Positions 31,911-39,530 of a stretch of 64,000 nt of DNA are shown one piece after another; position 1 is the first letter of the stretch, and every line of letters begins with the position of its first letter. The translations under genes and the position numbers were made by a program. The notes under the pieces were generated by a model, which saw only the letters and a list, made by a program, of their open reading frames with translations, was not told where the DNA came from and ran no database searches. This stretch comes from Albirhodobacter sp048262715 (GTDB lineage Bacteria; Pseudomonadota; Alphaproteobacteria; Rhodobacterales; Rhodobacteraceae), in contig JBLXEV010000003.1 in NCBI GenBank assembly GCA_048262715.1, positions 62,001 to 126,000 on the forward strand, written 5' to 3'.

Positions 31911-31926
31911 TCAACCAATCGGTTGA
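31911..31926 (+). promoter_or_regulatory. Candidate ArsR-family operator
   Basis: Inverted repeat TCAACC-AATC-GGTTGA, 32 bases before the start of the ArsR-family gene. Position and symmetry suit autorepression. Confidence 0.5.
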
Positions 31927-31957
31927 CGTTCTGCGCGCCCGCCCCCATCACTGAGCT

Positions 31958-32293
31958 ATGAACGCCACATCCCTCGATAGCATCTTCGCAGCCCTCGCCG
32001 ATCCAACCCGCAGGGCGATCCTGACAATGTTGTTGGAGGATGACATGGCCGTCACCGATGTCGCGCATCCGTTCGCGATGTCCCTCGCCGCAATTTCAAA
32101 GCACCTCTCGATTCTCGCAGAGGCGGGATTGATCACCCAAGAGAAACGCGGGCGGGTGAAATGGTGCAAGTTGGAACCCATTGCGATGGGCGCGGCGATC
32201 ACCTGGATCCAGAGTTTCGGTCAGTTCGAGCCGTTGGATCTGGAGGCGTTTGAGCGCTTCCTCGCGGTGGAACTGAACCAGACCGAAGATTAA
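31958..32293 (+). CDS. ArsR-family transcriptional regulator
   Basis: 111 residues, a winged-helix protein: ALADPTRRAILTMLLEDD at the start and the recognition helix region MSLAAISKHLSILAEAGL, then the wing EKRGRVKWCKLEP. A single Cys sits in the wing and there is no CxC pair, so classical arsenic or cadmium sensing is unlikely; the sequence resembles the SdpR/YgaV-like ArsR branch that controls nearby transporters or START-domain genes. No such partner gene is adjacent. It is divergent from the ATP synthase operon and convergent with the DUF1989 gene. Confidence 0.88.
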   Translation: MNATSLDSIFAALADPTRRAILTMLLEDDMAVTDVAHPFAMSLAAISKHLSILAEAGLITQEKRGRVKWCKLEPIAMGAAITWIQSFGQFEPLDLEAFERFLAVELNQTED

Positions 32294-32321
32294 GGGCGCT
32301 GCCCCTCTGCGCCTGTGGCGC

Positions 32322-32394
32322 ATTCACCCCGGGATATTTCTGGCAACCAGAACATCCCCCTTCTGGTTGCTAAAAATATCCTCAGGGGGTGAAT
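32322..32394. repeat. Second-type convergent hairpin with GGATATTT core
   Basis: Imperfect inverted repeat with arms ATTCACCCCgGGATATTT...GCAACCAGAA and its complement (minus arm has CCCCCTGAGGATATTT). It lies between the stops of the ArsR gene (28 nt) and the DUF1989 gene (44 nt). It shares the core and position of the 32-nt repeat family but not its hairpin. Confidence 0.7.
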
Positions 32395-32404
32395 TGGCGG
32401 AGCC

Positions 32405-32430
32405 AAGAGGGGGCGCGAGCGCCCCCTCTT
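32405..32430. terminator. GC hairpin at the end of the DUF1989 gene
   Basis: Twelve-base stem AAGAGGGGGCGC/GCGCCCCCTCTT, eight bases from the DUF1989 stop. No T run, so it may act with the adjacent hairpin at 32322-32394. Confidence 0.5.
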
Positions 32431-32438
32431 CCCCTTCG

Positions 32439-33320
32439 TCAAATTCCGTGCGAGCGATCATATCCGTTCGGCGCGGGAGGCACCCAGCCCTCCGGCACCG
32501 CGGCGGGCTTATAGATCTCGACCCGCAAAGGGTAGCAGGCGGCGGCATCGGAACTGTGCTCCGCGCCGCAATCGCCTCCAGGGCAGGCAGAAAGCGCGCC
32601 GAAAAGATCAATCTGTGCAAAGAACTCCAGATAGTCCCCCACCCGCACGGGGCTGGCCTTCATGAAATACTGGCCTGTGTCGCGGGTGAAGCCGGTGCAC
32701 ATGAAGACATTCAACACATCGTGGATCAGCGGCTCCGCCTCCCACAGCCCGAGGCCGCGCGCCTCAGAGACCGCGCGTGTGAGGTTGGAATGGCAGCAAT
32801 GATGGTAGTCGCCGCCTGCGAGCAACCTGTGGGTATAGGGATCACAGCGCGTGCCGATCACATCATGGACCGCGCCGCCATACGCATCCATGCCATACCA
32901 ATCGAGCGTGTCTTCGGTGATCGTGGCCATCGGGCGCAAACTGGGGAAGCCGCTCCACAGATGATCGCCGGTGGAGAGGTGGCTGCCATGCAGCGCGCGG
33001 GTTTTGCCGGAATAGAAGCGCTCGGAGAGATCTTGCGACCAAAGGTTAAGATCGCCGACTTGCGGCCCCTCGACCGAGACTATGCGGAAGAAGCTGCCCG
33101 CTGGCACGCTGAAGGTTCCGGCCTCGCGCGCGGGGATCGTCACCGTGTCGATCAGCGCCCCCCCCTGCCGCGCGGCACGGAGCGCCTCCAGATCAACGGG
33201 CGGCAGCGTCTCATTCGGGTAACAGATCACTGGCGCAACATCGCGGCGCGCCGCCGCATCGTCTGGCGCGGGATGCTGAGGGAACGGGCGAAGGGCGGGC
33301 GGGGTCATCGATGAGGTCAT
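32439..33320 (-). CDS. DUF1989 (urea carboxylase-associated) family protein
   Basis: 293 residues from ATG 33320; an ATG four codons further in is equally possible. The core (IDTVTIPAREAGTFSVPAGS, DLNLWSQDLSERFYSGKTRA, GGDYHHCCHSNLTRA, DVLNVFMCTGF) is the DUF1989 fold, a beta-barrel family related to proteins encoded beside urea carboxylase and allophanate hydrolase genes. Conserved His and Cys (HHCCH) suggest a metal site. No urea carboxylase genes are near, so the role is open; aminomethyl- or glycine-cleavage-like chemistry has been suggested for relatives. Monocistronic. Confidence 0.82.
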   Translation of the reverse strand: MTSSMTPPALRPFPQHPAPDDAAARRDVAPVICYPNETLPPVDLEALRAARQGGALIDTVTIPAREAGTFSVPAGSFFRIVSVEGPQVGDLNLWSQDLSERFYSGKTRALHGSHLSTGDHLWSGFPSLRPMATITEDTLDWYGMDAYGGAVHDVIGTRCDPYTHRLLAGGDYHHCCHSNLTRAVSEARGLGLWEAEPLIHDVLNVFMCTGFTRDTGQYFMKASPVRVGDYLEFFAQIDLFGALSACPGGDCGAEHSSDAAACYPLRVEIYKPAAVPEGWVPPAPNGYDRSHGI

Positions 33321-33410
33321 GACCCCAGTTTGCGGGTTCCTGCGCAAAAGAAAAGCCCCCGCGAAGAGGCGGGAGCTTGGCGCGGTGGCTGCGGGCGGAA
33401 GGGTGCCGCC

Positions 33411-33596
33411 TCAGGCCTCGTAGTAAGCAAACATCTGCGCAAGCGGCGCGAGATCTTGCTGGGCCGTCTCGCGCACGGAGGCGGGAGCCGGCTGGGGTTG
33501 GTAATAGCCATCGAGCAGGTCCGAGACGTGCTGCGCGGAACGCTGGGCACGTGTAGCGGTCTCAGCTTGCGCGAGTTTGGGATCAAAGGCGGTCAT
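33411..33596 (-). CDS. Small hypothetical protein
   Basis: 61 residues from ATG 33596 (GGAG upstream). It begins MTAFDPKLAQAETATRAQRS and contains QHVSDLLDGYYQP and LAPLAQMFAYYEA, a mostly helical, charged, Cys-free protein. I do not recognise a characterised family. Codon use matches neighbours and the gene has its own upstream region with a striking pair of direct repeats (33643-33679), which argues that it is real. It lies between the sdhB terminator and the DUF1989 gene, all on the minus strand. Confidence 0.68.
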   Translation of the reverse strand: MTAFDPKLAQAETATRAQRSAQHVSDLLDGYYQPQPAPASVRETAQQDLAPLAQMFAYYEA

Positions 33597-33642
33597 GGCG
33601 GGCTCCTTACGGTGCATATATTTGTCTTGCGCCCTTCATACA

Positions 33643-33679
33643 GCCAATTGCTGCAATGCAGCAGTGCCAATTGCTGCAA
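33643..33679 (-). promoter_or_regulatory. Pair of 14-bp direct repeats upstream of small gene
   Basis: GCCAATTGCTGCAA occurs twice (33643-33656 and 33666-33679), 23 bp apart, 47 bases upstream of the ATG at 33596. CTGCAATGCAGCAG between them adds dyad symmetry. Layout suggests an operator for two dimers on one DNA face. Confidence 0.5.
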
Positions 33680-33717
33680 CTGCGATATGCGCGACCTGCA
33701 AGGCGGGCCAAAACAAA

Positions 33718-33740
33718 AGGCCCCGCAGATTGCGGGGCCT
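33718..33740 (-). terminator. Terminator of the sdh operon
   Basis: Stem AGGCCCCGCA/TGCGGGGCCT with loop GAT. On the minus strand it is followed by TTTTGTTTT, 26 bases past the sdhB stop. Confidence 0.87.
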
Positions 33741-33765
33741 CTCAAAATTTGGCGTGACGCGGTGA

Positions 33766-34545
33766 TTAGACGACGCGGTCGACCATCATGCCCTTGATCG
33801 ACGCGATTGCCTTGGCGGGGTTCAACCCCTTGGGGCAGGTTTTCGCGCAGTTCATAATCGTGTGGCAACGGTAGAGCTTGAACGGGTCTTCGAGCATATC
33901 GAGACGTTCCGGTGTCGCCTCGTCGCGGCTGTCGATGATCCAACGATAGGCATGGAGCAACGCCGCAGGGCCAAGGTAGCGATCGGAGTTCCACCAGTAG
34001 CTCGGGCAGGAAGTCGAGCAGCAGGCGCACATGACGCATTCATAGAGACCGTCAAGCTTCTTGCGGTCGTCGATGGATTGACGCCACTCTTTCGCGGGCT
34101 TGTTGGTTTTGGTTTCCAGCCACGGCATGATCGAGGCGTGCTGGGCGTAGAAATGGGTGAGATCGGGGATCAAGTCCTTGACCACTTCCATATGCGGCAG
34201 CGGGTAGATCTTCACATCGCCCTTCACCTCGTCGAGGCCGTAGATACAGGCCAAGGTGTTGATCCCGTCGATGTTCATCGCGCAGGAGCCACAGATGCCT
34301 TCACGGCAGGAGCGGCGGAAGGTGAGGGTCGGATCGACCTCGTTCTTGATCTTGATCAGCGCGTCCAAGATCATCGGGCCGCATTTATCCATATCGAGGA
34401 AATAGCTATCCACGCGCGGATTTTCGCCCGTTTCGGGATCCCAACGATAGATCTGGAATTTGCGGACATTCTTCGCGCCCTCGGGCTTCGGCCACGTCTT
34501 GCCGACGCGGATCTTCGAATTCTTCGGGAGTGTAAATTCAACCAT
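33766..34545 (-). CDS. sdhB: Succinate dehydrogenase iron-sulfur subunit
   Basis: 259 residues. Ligands for all three clusters: 2Fe-2S (SCREGICGSCAMNIDG then TLAC), 4Fe-4S (CVMCACCSTSCPSYWWN) and 3Fe-4S (CHTIMNCAKTCPKGLNP). It carries electrons from the SdhA flavin to quinone. Last gene of sdhCDA-lipoprotein-sdhB, with AAGGGA before the ATG at 34545, three bases after the lipoprotein stop. Standard alphaproteobacterial form; the operon ends in a strong terminator. Confidence 0.98.
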   Translation of the reverse strand: MVEFTLPKNSKIRVGKTWPKPEGAKNVRKFQIYRWDPETGENPRVDSYFLDMDKCGPMILDALIKIKNEVDPTLTFRRSCREGICGSCAMNIDGINTLACIYGLDEVKGDVKIYPLPHMEVVKDLIPDLTHFYAQHASIMPWLETKTNKPAKEWRQSIDDRKKLDGLYECVMCACCSTSCPSYWWNSDRYLGPAALLHAYRWIIDSRDEATPERLDMLEDPFKLYRCHTIMNCAKTCPKGLNPAKAIASIKGMMVDRVV

Positions 34546-34548
34546 GAT

Positions 34549-34848
34549 TTATCCCTTCCAATCAGTTCGGGAAGTGAGCGGCCGCGTCGGGAGCTGGCCG
34601 GATTTGTTGGAGACGCAACGGGCGAAGACCTGCGACGGATCACGCCCCATGATGTAATCGCCGCTGAGTTCGAGCTTGACCCGTGTGCGTGCCCCGCCAG
34701 AGCCGACCCCGACGCCCACTTCCCCACGGGGCGCGGCGGCGAGTTCGGCTTCGCGCAGGCACATTTTTTCGGCTTGCTCGACAGGCACGGGGCCGCAAGC
34801 GGCGAGCAACCCCGCCGCCAGGAGCCCGAATGCCGCAGCGACCCGCAT
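34549..34848 (-). CDS. Putative lipoprotein within the sdh operon
   Basis: 99 residues. The signal sequence MRVAAAFGLLAAGLLAACGP has a lipobox LLAAC with Cys18. The mature part has two further Cys (MCLREAELAAA, FARCVSNKSGQ), a Gly/Val-rich centre (RGEVGVGVGSGG) and the segment YIMGRDPSQVFARCV. It sits exactly between sdhA and sdhB, overlapping the sdhA stop by one base and ending three bases before sdhB, so it is made with the complex. I recall the same insertion in other Rhodobacterales. Function unknown; it could help assembly of the complex from the periplasmic side, which is inference. Confidence 0.85.
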   Translation of the reverse strand: MRVAAAFGLLAAGLLAACGPVPVEQAEKMCLREAELAAAPRGEVGVGVGSGGARTRVKLELSGDYIMGRDPSQVFARCVSNKSGQLPTRPLTSRTDWKG

Positions 34849-36653
34849 CAGAAGGTCCGCGCTTTCGGTGCGATCTTCGCCAACTCGATGCCGCCTTCGG
34901 CCTCGGTTGTCAGCGGATCGGTGATCACCGGACGGTAGGTCAGATCGACCTTGCTGCCCTCAACACGCATGACGGAGTGGACACGCCAGTTCTCGTCGTC
35001 GCGGGTTGCGAAATCCTCATGCGCATGGGCGCCGCGGCTTTCTTTGCGGGCTTCCGCGCCGACGATCGTCGCCAGAGCGTTCGGCATCAGGTTGGTGAGT
35101 TCCAGCGTCTCCATCAGATCGGAGTTCCAGATCAGCGATCGATCGGTGACGTGCAGATCATCGAGCTTGGCCGCGATGGCGGTCATTTTCTCGACGCCCT
35201 CGCTGAGGGTTTTCGAGGTGCGGAACACGGCTGCATCGGCTTGCATCGTTTTTTGCATCTCGAGGCGCAGCTCTGCGGTGGGGGTGCCACCTTTCGCGTT
35301 GCGCAGCGTATCGAAGCGATCAAACGCTTTGTCGATGGAGGCTTTGTTCGGCGCCGCGATGGGCGCATCGCGGTCCACTGTTTTGCCTGCGCGGATCGCG
35401 GCAGCGCGGCCGAAGACCACGAGGTCGATCAGCGAGTTCGAACCCAAACGGTTCGCGCCGTGGACCGAAGCACACCCAGCTTCGCCAACCGCCATCAGGC
35501 CCGGCACCACGCCCGTCGGGTTTTCCGGCGTCGGGTTGAGCACTTCGCCCCAATAGTTCGTCGGAATGCCGCCCATGTTGTAGTGCACCGTCGGCAGAAC
35601 CGGAATCGGCTCTTTGGTCAGATCGACGCCCGCGAAGATTTTCGCGGATTCGGAGATGCCCGGCAGGCGTTCAGCCAAGGCAGATGCGGGGATGTGCGAC
35701 AGGTTCAGGTGGATGTGATCCTTGCCCTCGCCCACGCCGCGGCCTTCGCGGATTTCCATCGTCATGCAGCGGGACACATAGTCGCGCGGCGCGAGGTCTT
35801 TATAATGCGGCGCGTAACGCTCCATGAAGCGTTCGCCCTCGGCGTTGGTCAGGTAACCGCCTTCGCCGCGTGCGCCCTCGGTGATCAGGCAGCCCGAGCC
35901 GTAGATGCCGGTCGGGTGGAATTGCACGAATTCCATATCCTGCAACGCAAGACCCGCGCGCGCCACCATCCCGCCGCCGTCGCCGGTGCAGGTATGGGCG
36001 GAGGTTGCCGAGAAATAGGCGCGGCCATAGCCGCCCGTCGCCAGCACAACCATCTTTGCGTTGAAGACATGCATCGTGCCGTCGTCGAGCTTCCAGCACA
36101 GAACGCCTTGGCAGACACCATCTTCGGACATGATCAGATCAAGCGCGAAATACTCGATGTAGAATTCCGCGTTATGCTTGAGCGACTGTCCGTAGAGCGT
36201 GTGCAGGATCGCGTGGCCGGTGCGGTCAGCCGCGGCGCAGGTGCGCTGCACGGGGGGGCCGTCACCGAATTCGGTGGTATGGCCGCCGAACGGGCGCTGG
36301 TAGATCTTGCCCTCTTCGGTGCGCGAGAACGGCACGCCGTAATGCTCAAGCTCGTAGACCGCTTTGGGGGCTTCGCGCGCGAGATATTCCATCGCATCGG
36401 TATCGCCGAGCCAGTCCGAGCCCTTGACGGTATCGAACATATGCCACTGCCAGCTGTCAGGGCCCATATTGCCCAAGCTCGCCGCGATGCCGCCTTGGGC
36501 GGCCACGGTGTGCGAGCGGGTCGGGAAAACTTTGGTAACGCAAGCGGTGCGCAGGCCTTGTTCTGCCATGCCCAGCGTTGCGCGCAGGCCAGCGCCGCCA
36601 GCGCCGATGACGACTACATCGTAGTCATGCGTCTCATATTGATATTCTGCCAT
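34848..36653 (-). CDS. sdhA: Succinate dehydrogenase flavoprotein subunit
   Basis: 601 residues, the usual length. N-terminal FAD fold VVVIGAGGAGLRATLG; covalent flavin attachment at His48 in FPTRSHTVAAQGGI; active-site region HPTGIYGSGCLITEGARGEGG and the catalytic Arg in the MEIREGRGVG region; C-terminal helical cap SRGAHAHEDF. It oxidises succinate to fumarate, with electrons going to SdhB. Third gene of the operon after sdhC and sdhD. Complete; no unusual feature. Confidence 0.98.
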   Translation of the reverse strand: MAEYQYETHDYDVVVIGAGGAGLRATLGMAEQGLRTACVTKVFPTRSHTVAAQGGIAASLGNMGPDSWQWHMFDTVKGSDWLGDTDAMEYLAREAPKAVYELEHYGVPFSRTEEGKIYQRPFGGHTTEFGDGPPVQRTCAAADRTGHAILHTLYGQSLKHNAEFYIEYFALDLIMSEDGVCQGVLCWKLDDGTMHVFNAKMVVLATGGYGRAYFSATSAHTCTGDGGGMVARAGLALQDMEFVQFHPTGIYGSGCLITEGARGEGGYLTNAEGERFMERYAPHYKDLAPRDYVSRCMTMEIREGRGVGEGKDHIHLNLSHIPASALAERLPGISESAKIFAGVDLTKEPIPVLPTVHYNMGGIPTNYWGEVLNPTPENPTGVVPGLMAVGEAGCASVHGANRLGSNSLIDLVVFGRAAAIRAGKTVDRDAPIAAPNKASIDKAFDRFDTLRNAKGGTPTAELRLEMQKTMQADAAVFRTSKTLSEGVEKMTAIAAKLDDLHVTDRSLIWNSDLMETLELTNLMPNALATIVGAEARKESRGAHAHEDFATRDDENWRVHSVMRVEGSKVDLTYRPVITDPLTTEAEGGIELAKIAPKARTF

Positions 36654-36663
36654 TGCTCAGTCC

Positions 36664-37035
36664 TCAGAGCGCGATCTTGGCGAGCGCAAACAGGCCCACC
36701 GCAATGATCGCGTAGGAAAGGGAAATCGCGGCAATCACCGCGGCTTTGCGGGCAGCGCCACGCAGATAATCCTCGATCATCATCGTCGCCCCTTTGGCGA
36801 AGTGACGCATCGAGACGAAGATCACGAGCGCGGTCAGGATCGCGACGAAAGGATTGGAGAAGGTAGCAATCACCTCCGCATGGCCCTTGCCGAGCGCGCG
36901 GCCAAAGATGAACAGGAAGGTCGGCACGAGGAAGGCGAGCGCCACGGCGGAGACTTGCATCTGCCAGTGATGCTCGGTGCCCGAATGCGAGGCCCCTTTG
37001 CCAACGGCTTTCTTACGGTCGGTCAGATAGCGCAT
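36664..37035 (-). CDS. sdhD: Succinate dehydrogenase membrane anchor subunit
   Basis: 123 residues with three membrane spans (VSAVALAFLVPTFLFIFG, FVAILTALVIFVS, AVIAAISLSYAIIAVGLFAL). The N-terminal HHWQMQ and the motif SMRHFAKGATMMIEDY include residues used for heme and quinone binding in the family. Together with SdhC it anchors the complex. Eleven bases separate its start from the sdhC stop, and ten bases separate it from sdhA. Some databases call this small protein SdhD hydrophobic membrane anchor. Confidence 0.93.
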   Translation of the reverse strand: MRYLTDRKKAVGKGASHSGTEHHWQMQVSAVALAFLVPTFLFIFGRALGKGHAEVIATFSNPFVAILTALVIFVSMRHFAKGATMMIEDYLRGAARKAAVIAAISLSYAIIAVGLFALAKIAL

Positions 37036-37045
37036 TGCTGCCTCC

Positions 37046-37429
37046 TCAAACCAGAATGATGGTGATGATGGTCAGGATCACCGAGCCTGCGATAACCGCT
37101 TTGCCCAGTTTCTCTGCGGTGTCGATCTCGAGGCCTTTTCCGGCGTCGAAATAGAGGTGCCGCAGGCCTGCGAGATAGTGATACCAAACCGCCCAGAGCG
37201 AGAGGGTAAACACGATATCCCCGAACCACGAGGTGACAACCGCGTTTGCGGTTTCAAAATACGACCCACCAACCGAGGCTGCGAGCAGCCACCAGACGAT
37301 CAGCACGGAGGTTGCGATAAGCGCATTGCCCGTAATCCGCGTGAGGATCGAAGTGATCGATGTCAACTGCGGACGATAAATCTGAAGGTGGGGGGAAAGG
37401 GGCCGGGTGACCCGGGTCGGCTCTGCCAT
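37046..37429 (-). CDS. sdhC: Succinate dehydrogenase cytochrome b556 subunit
   Basis: 127 residues, three membrane spans. The N-terminal RPLSPHLQIYRPQLTSITSI is the SdhC signature with the quinone-site Ser, and WYHYLAGLRHLYFDAGKGLE carries the heme-ligand His. First gene of the operon. The 268-bp region upstream carries two TGTGATCACA palindromes at 37583-37616, 154 bases before the ATG. Intact. Confidence 0.95.
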   Translation of the reverse strand: MAEPTRVTRPLSPHLQIYRPQLTSITSILTRITGNALIATSVLIVWWLLAASVGGSYFETANAVVTSWFGDIVFTLSLWAVWYHYLAGLRHLYFDAGKGLEIDTAEKLGKAVIAGSVILTIITIILV

Positions 37430-37582
37430 GATCTTATCCCTTGTCTCATGCAGGCCGCAGGATAGGAAATCTGGCGGGCCTGGCTGGATTTCTGCCTAAA
37501 CCAAATACCCGATATTTCGCACAAGTCACGTAGTCAGGGCTCGAAATTTGCGATTTCGGGGCAGGAAAGTCGGAAAAACTGG

Positions 37583-37616
37583 ATTTGTGATCACAAATTT
37601 TCGCACTGTGATCACA
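37583..37616 (-). promoter_or_regulatory. Tandem TGTGATCACA operators upstream of sdhC
   Basis: Palindrome ATTTGTGATCACAAAT (37583-37598, 16-bp perfect) and TGTGATCACA (37607-37616), centres 21 bp apart. The 268-bp gap here (37430-37697) lies between the sdhC start and the mch stop, both on the minus strand, so the sites most likely control sdh. The sucC region has the same pair with the same spacing. Confidence 0.75.
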
Positions 37617-37697
37617 TGTTACCGCTCCCGCACGCAGCCCAGTCAATCTAAGCGTGCAGTGAGTCTCTCGTTCCGAGAGGCCGTGAAACCCCGCGCC

Positions 37698-38753
37698 TTA
37701 GATCGGCATCAAGGCCCAATAATCCAGATCAAGCAGAACCTCCGGCGCATATTTTCCATCCGCGCCTCTCAAAGCGAACGCCTCCGCGCCCTGCTTGACA
37801 GCCACGAGCCGCAGACGGATCGCCCCAACGCCGGGCGCTTTGGTCTCAGCCCTATCAAGCACCTCCGACCACGCCCGCACCGTATCGCCCGCAAAGCATG
37901 GGTTCGCATGGGCGCCGCCATTGAGCGCGACAATCATCTGCGCATTGGCGAGCCCGTTGAATGAGAGCGCGCGCGCCAGTGAGATCACGTGACCACCATA
38001 GATCAGCCGCTTGCCATCGGCGCGCTGGGTCGCATCGAAATGGACCTTGGCGGTGTTCTGCCAAAGCCGCGTGGCGAGCATATGCTCGGCCTCTTCAATG
38101 GTGACGCCGTCGACATGGTCGATCCGCTCGCCGATCTGATAATCGCACATCCGGTGCGGCTCGCCTGCGAGGGCAAAATCATAGGCGCTGAAATCGAGGC
38201 CCTCGGGGATCGTCAGATCCGCCGCCGCGACCGCCTGCGCCAGATCGGGGATCACCGTTTGAGGGGCGGGCGCGTCCAGATTGCCTTTTCGCACCATCAC
38301 CCAGCGCACATAGTCAAGCACTGTCTCGTCGCGCTGGTTCAGGCCGCGCGTGCGCACATAGACCACGCCGGATGCGCCATTTGAGTTTTGCTTGACGCCG
38401 ATGACTTCACTCTCGGCCCGCAGCGTATCGCCCGCATAGACCGGAAGATGCCAGCGTCCTTCGGCGTAGCCGAGGTTTGCCACCGCATTGAGCGAGACGT
38501 CCGGCACCGTCTTGCCAAACACGAGGTGGAACGCCGCCAGATCGTCCAACGGGCTGGCAGGCAAGCCGCAGCCGATGGCGAAACTATCCGAGGAATAGAG
38601 CGCGCTGCGCGCTGGGTAGAGCGCGTGATAAAGCGCGCGCTCCCCGCCGCTCACAGTGCGCGGAACGGCGTGGCGGATCACCTGCCCCACCTGATAATCC
38701 TCAAAGAAGCGCCCCGCGTTGGTCTTGAAAGCGGGCGTTCTGGCGGCGGTCAT
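37698..38753 (-). CDS. mch: Mesaconyl-CoA hydratase (MaoC-like)
   Basis: 351 residues from ATG 38753, four bases past the start of the DUF1737 stop codon, with GGAG upstream. A tandem hot-dog/MaoC protein: N-terminal half with FFEDYQVGQVIRHAVPRTVSGGE, C-terminal half with YQIGERIDHVDGVTIEEAEH and HFDATQRADGKRLIYGGHVIS. The enzyme hydrates mesaconyl-CoA to beta-methylmalyl-CoA in the ethylmalonyl-CoA pathway for acetate assimilation. Operon partner of a malyl-CoA thioesterase, which supports the call. The alternative, a generic MaoC dehydratase, is unlikely given length and context. Confidence 0.9.
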   Translation of the reverse strand: MTAARTPAFKTNAGRFFEDYQVGQVIRHAVPRTVSGGERALYHALYPARSALYSSDSFAIGCGLPASPLDDLAAFHLVFGKTVPDVSLNAVANLGYAEGRWHLPVYAGDTLRAESEVIGVKQNSNGASGVVYVRTRGLNQRDETVLDYVRWVMVRKGNLDAPAPQTVIPDLAQAVAAADLTIPEGLDFSAYDFALAGEPHRMCDYQIGERIDHVDGVTIEEAEHMLATRLWQNTAKVHFDATQRADGKRLIYGGHVISLARALSFNGLANAQMIVALNGGAHANPCFAGDTVRAWSEVLDRAETKAPGVGAIRLRLVAVKQGAEAFALRGADGKYAPEVLLDLDYWALMPI

Positions 38754-38754
38754 C

Positions 38755-38958
38755 TTATTGTTCTCCCAGCTTGAGATCGGGGTGATATTCCCCCTCCACA
38801 TGTTTCACGACCGCTTGCGCACAGCGCATCACGCCCTTGGAGGCATCAAACCCGTAAGCGGGCGAGCCTTGCAGCTCCCACCCTTTGGACAGAGCCGCCG
38901 AGACGCGGTGGCAAAACTGAGAGGTGTCGTCATCTGTGATCAGTCGATAGAGTTTCAT
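38755..38958 (-). CDS. DUF1737 protein
   Basis: 67 residues: MKLYRLITDDDTSQFCHRVS, then ALSKGWELQGSPAYGFDASK. The LxxGWELxGxP pattern is the DUF1737 signature of small soluble proteins of unknown function. It overlaps the upstream nnrU stop by four bases (ATGA) and ends one base before mch, so it is translated with the pathway enzymes. Possibly an accessory or regulatory protein of the operon; no direct evidence. Confidence 0.87.
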   Translation of the reverse strand: MKLYRLITDDDTSQFCHRVSAALSKGWELQGSPAYGFDASKGVMRCAQAVVKHVEGEYHPDLKLGEQ

Positions 38959-39509
38959 CCGTAAGTCCCCATGAACGGGTTATGCCCGAGCCAAATGTGA
39001 ATGGCGGCGATGAGACCATAGAGCACAAGCGTGCCGACGAGGTTCATCGCATCGCCCTTGATGCCGCGACCATTGGTTGGCCGCACCCAAGCCGTGCGGT
39101 TGATCAGGCGCATCTCGTTGAGCGCCCAGAGGCCCAGCGACCCGAAGAGGAGGATGGAGGCCAGATCGCCGTTGACCAACAAATGCGCCACCGCCCAAAT
39201 CACCATGCCCCACAGCATCGGGTGGCGCAGCTTCGGGTAGAGCGTGCCTTTGGTGCCGCCAACCCCGAACAGGAAGACCGAGATCAGCATCAGCGTATTG
39301 TTGAGATGCCCCATCCCCGGCAGCGGCGAATAGATCGGCTCCACCGGCGCCATCCGGTAGCCGATGATCATCAGCAAGACGCCAAGTGCCACCAAGCCCG
39401 CAACCATCGCGCGGCCCTGTGCGCCCATACCTCTGCGCGCTGCGGGCGCCATGCGTTTGAAGGAATGCGGAAGCACCCATAGAAGAATGCCGAGGATTAG
39501 GAATGTCAT
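38955..39509 (-). CDS. nnrU: NnrU family membrane protein
   Basis: 184 residues, five to six membrane spans (MTFLILGILLWVLPHSFKRM, MVAGLVALGVLLMIIGYRM, NNTLMLISVFLFGVGG, MLWGMVIWAVAHLLVNGDLA). This is the NnrU family, first named near denitrification genes and related to the phospholipid-/isoprenylcysteine-methyltransferase-like membrane fold (HPMLWG is typical). Here it is enclosed by carbon-assimilation genes, with no nitric oxide reductase genes nearby, so a nitrogen role should not be assumed. Related Z-ISO proteins bind heme, which could be tested. It follows the thioesterase gene by 21 bases. Confidence 0.87.
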   Translation of the reverse strand: MTFLILGILLWVLPHSFKRMAPAARRGMGAQGRAMVAGLVALGVLLMIIGYRMAPVEPIYSPLPGMGHLNNTLMLISVFLFGVGGTKGTLYPKLRHPMLWGMVIWAVAHLLVNGDLASILLFGSLGLWALNEMRLINRTAWVRPTNGRGIKGDAMNLVGTLVLYGLIAAIHIWLGHNPFMGTYG

Positions 39510-39530
39510 GTGCCTTGCCTGCCTTTCAGA

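Noticed and set aside
33643..33679. CRISPR-like direct repeats
   Set aside because: Only two 14-bp copies and no cas genes; more like an operator.
34683..36707. 674-codon frame antisense to sdhA
   Set aside because: Same artefact; sdhA is complete and the antisense protein is rich in Arg, His and Gly without motifs.
38935..38950. TGTGATCAGT near the DUF1737 start
   Set aside because: One mismatch to TGTGATCACA, inside a coding region, without a second copy 21 bp away.
38955..39509. Denitrification cluster suggested by NnrU
   Set aside because: No nir, nor or nos genes in the window; neighbours are carbon-assimilation genes.
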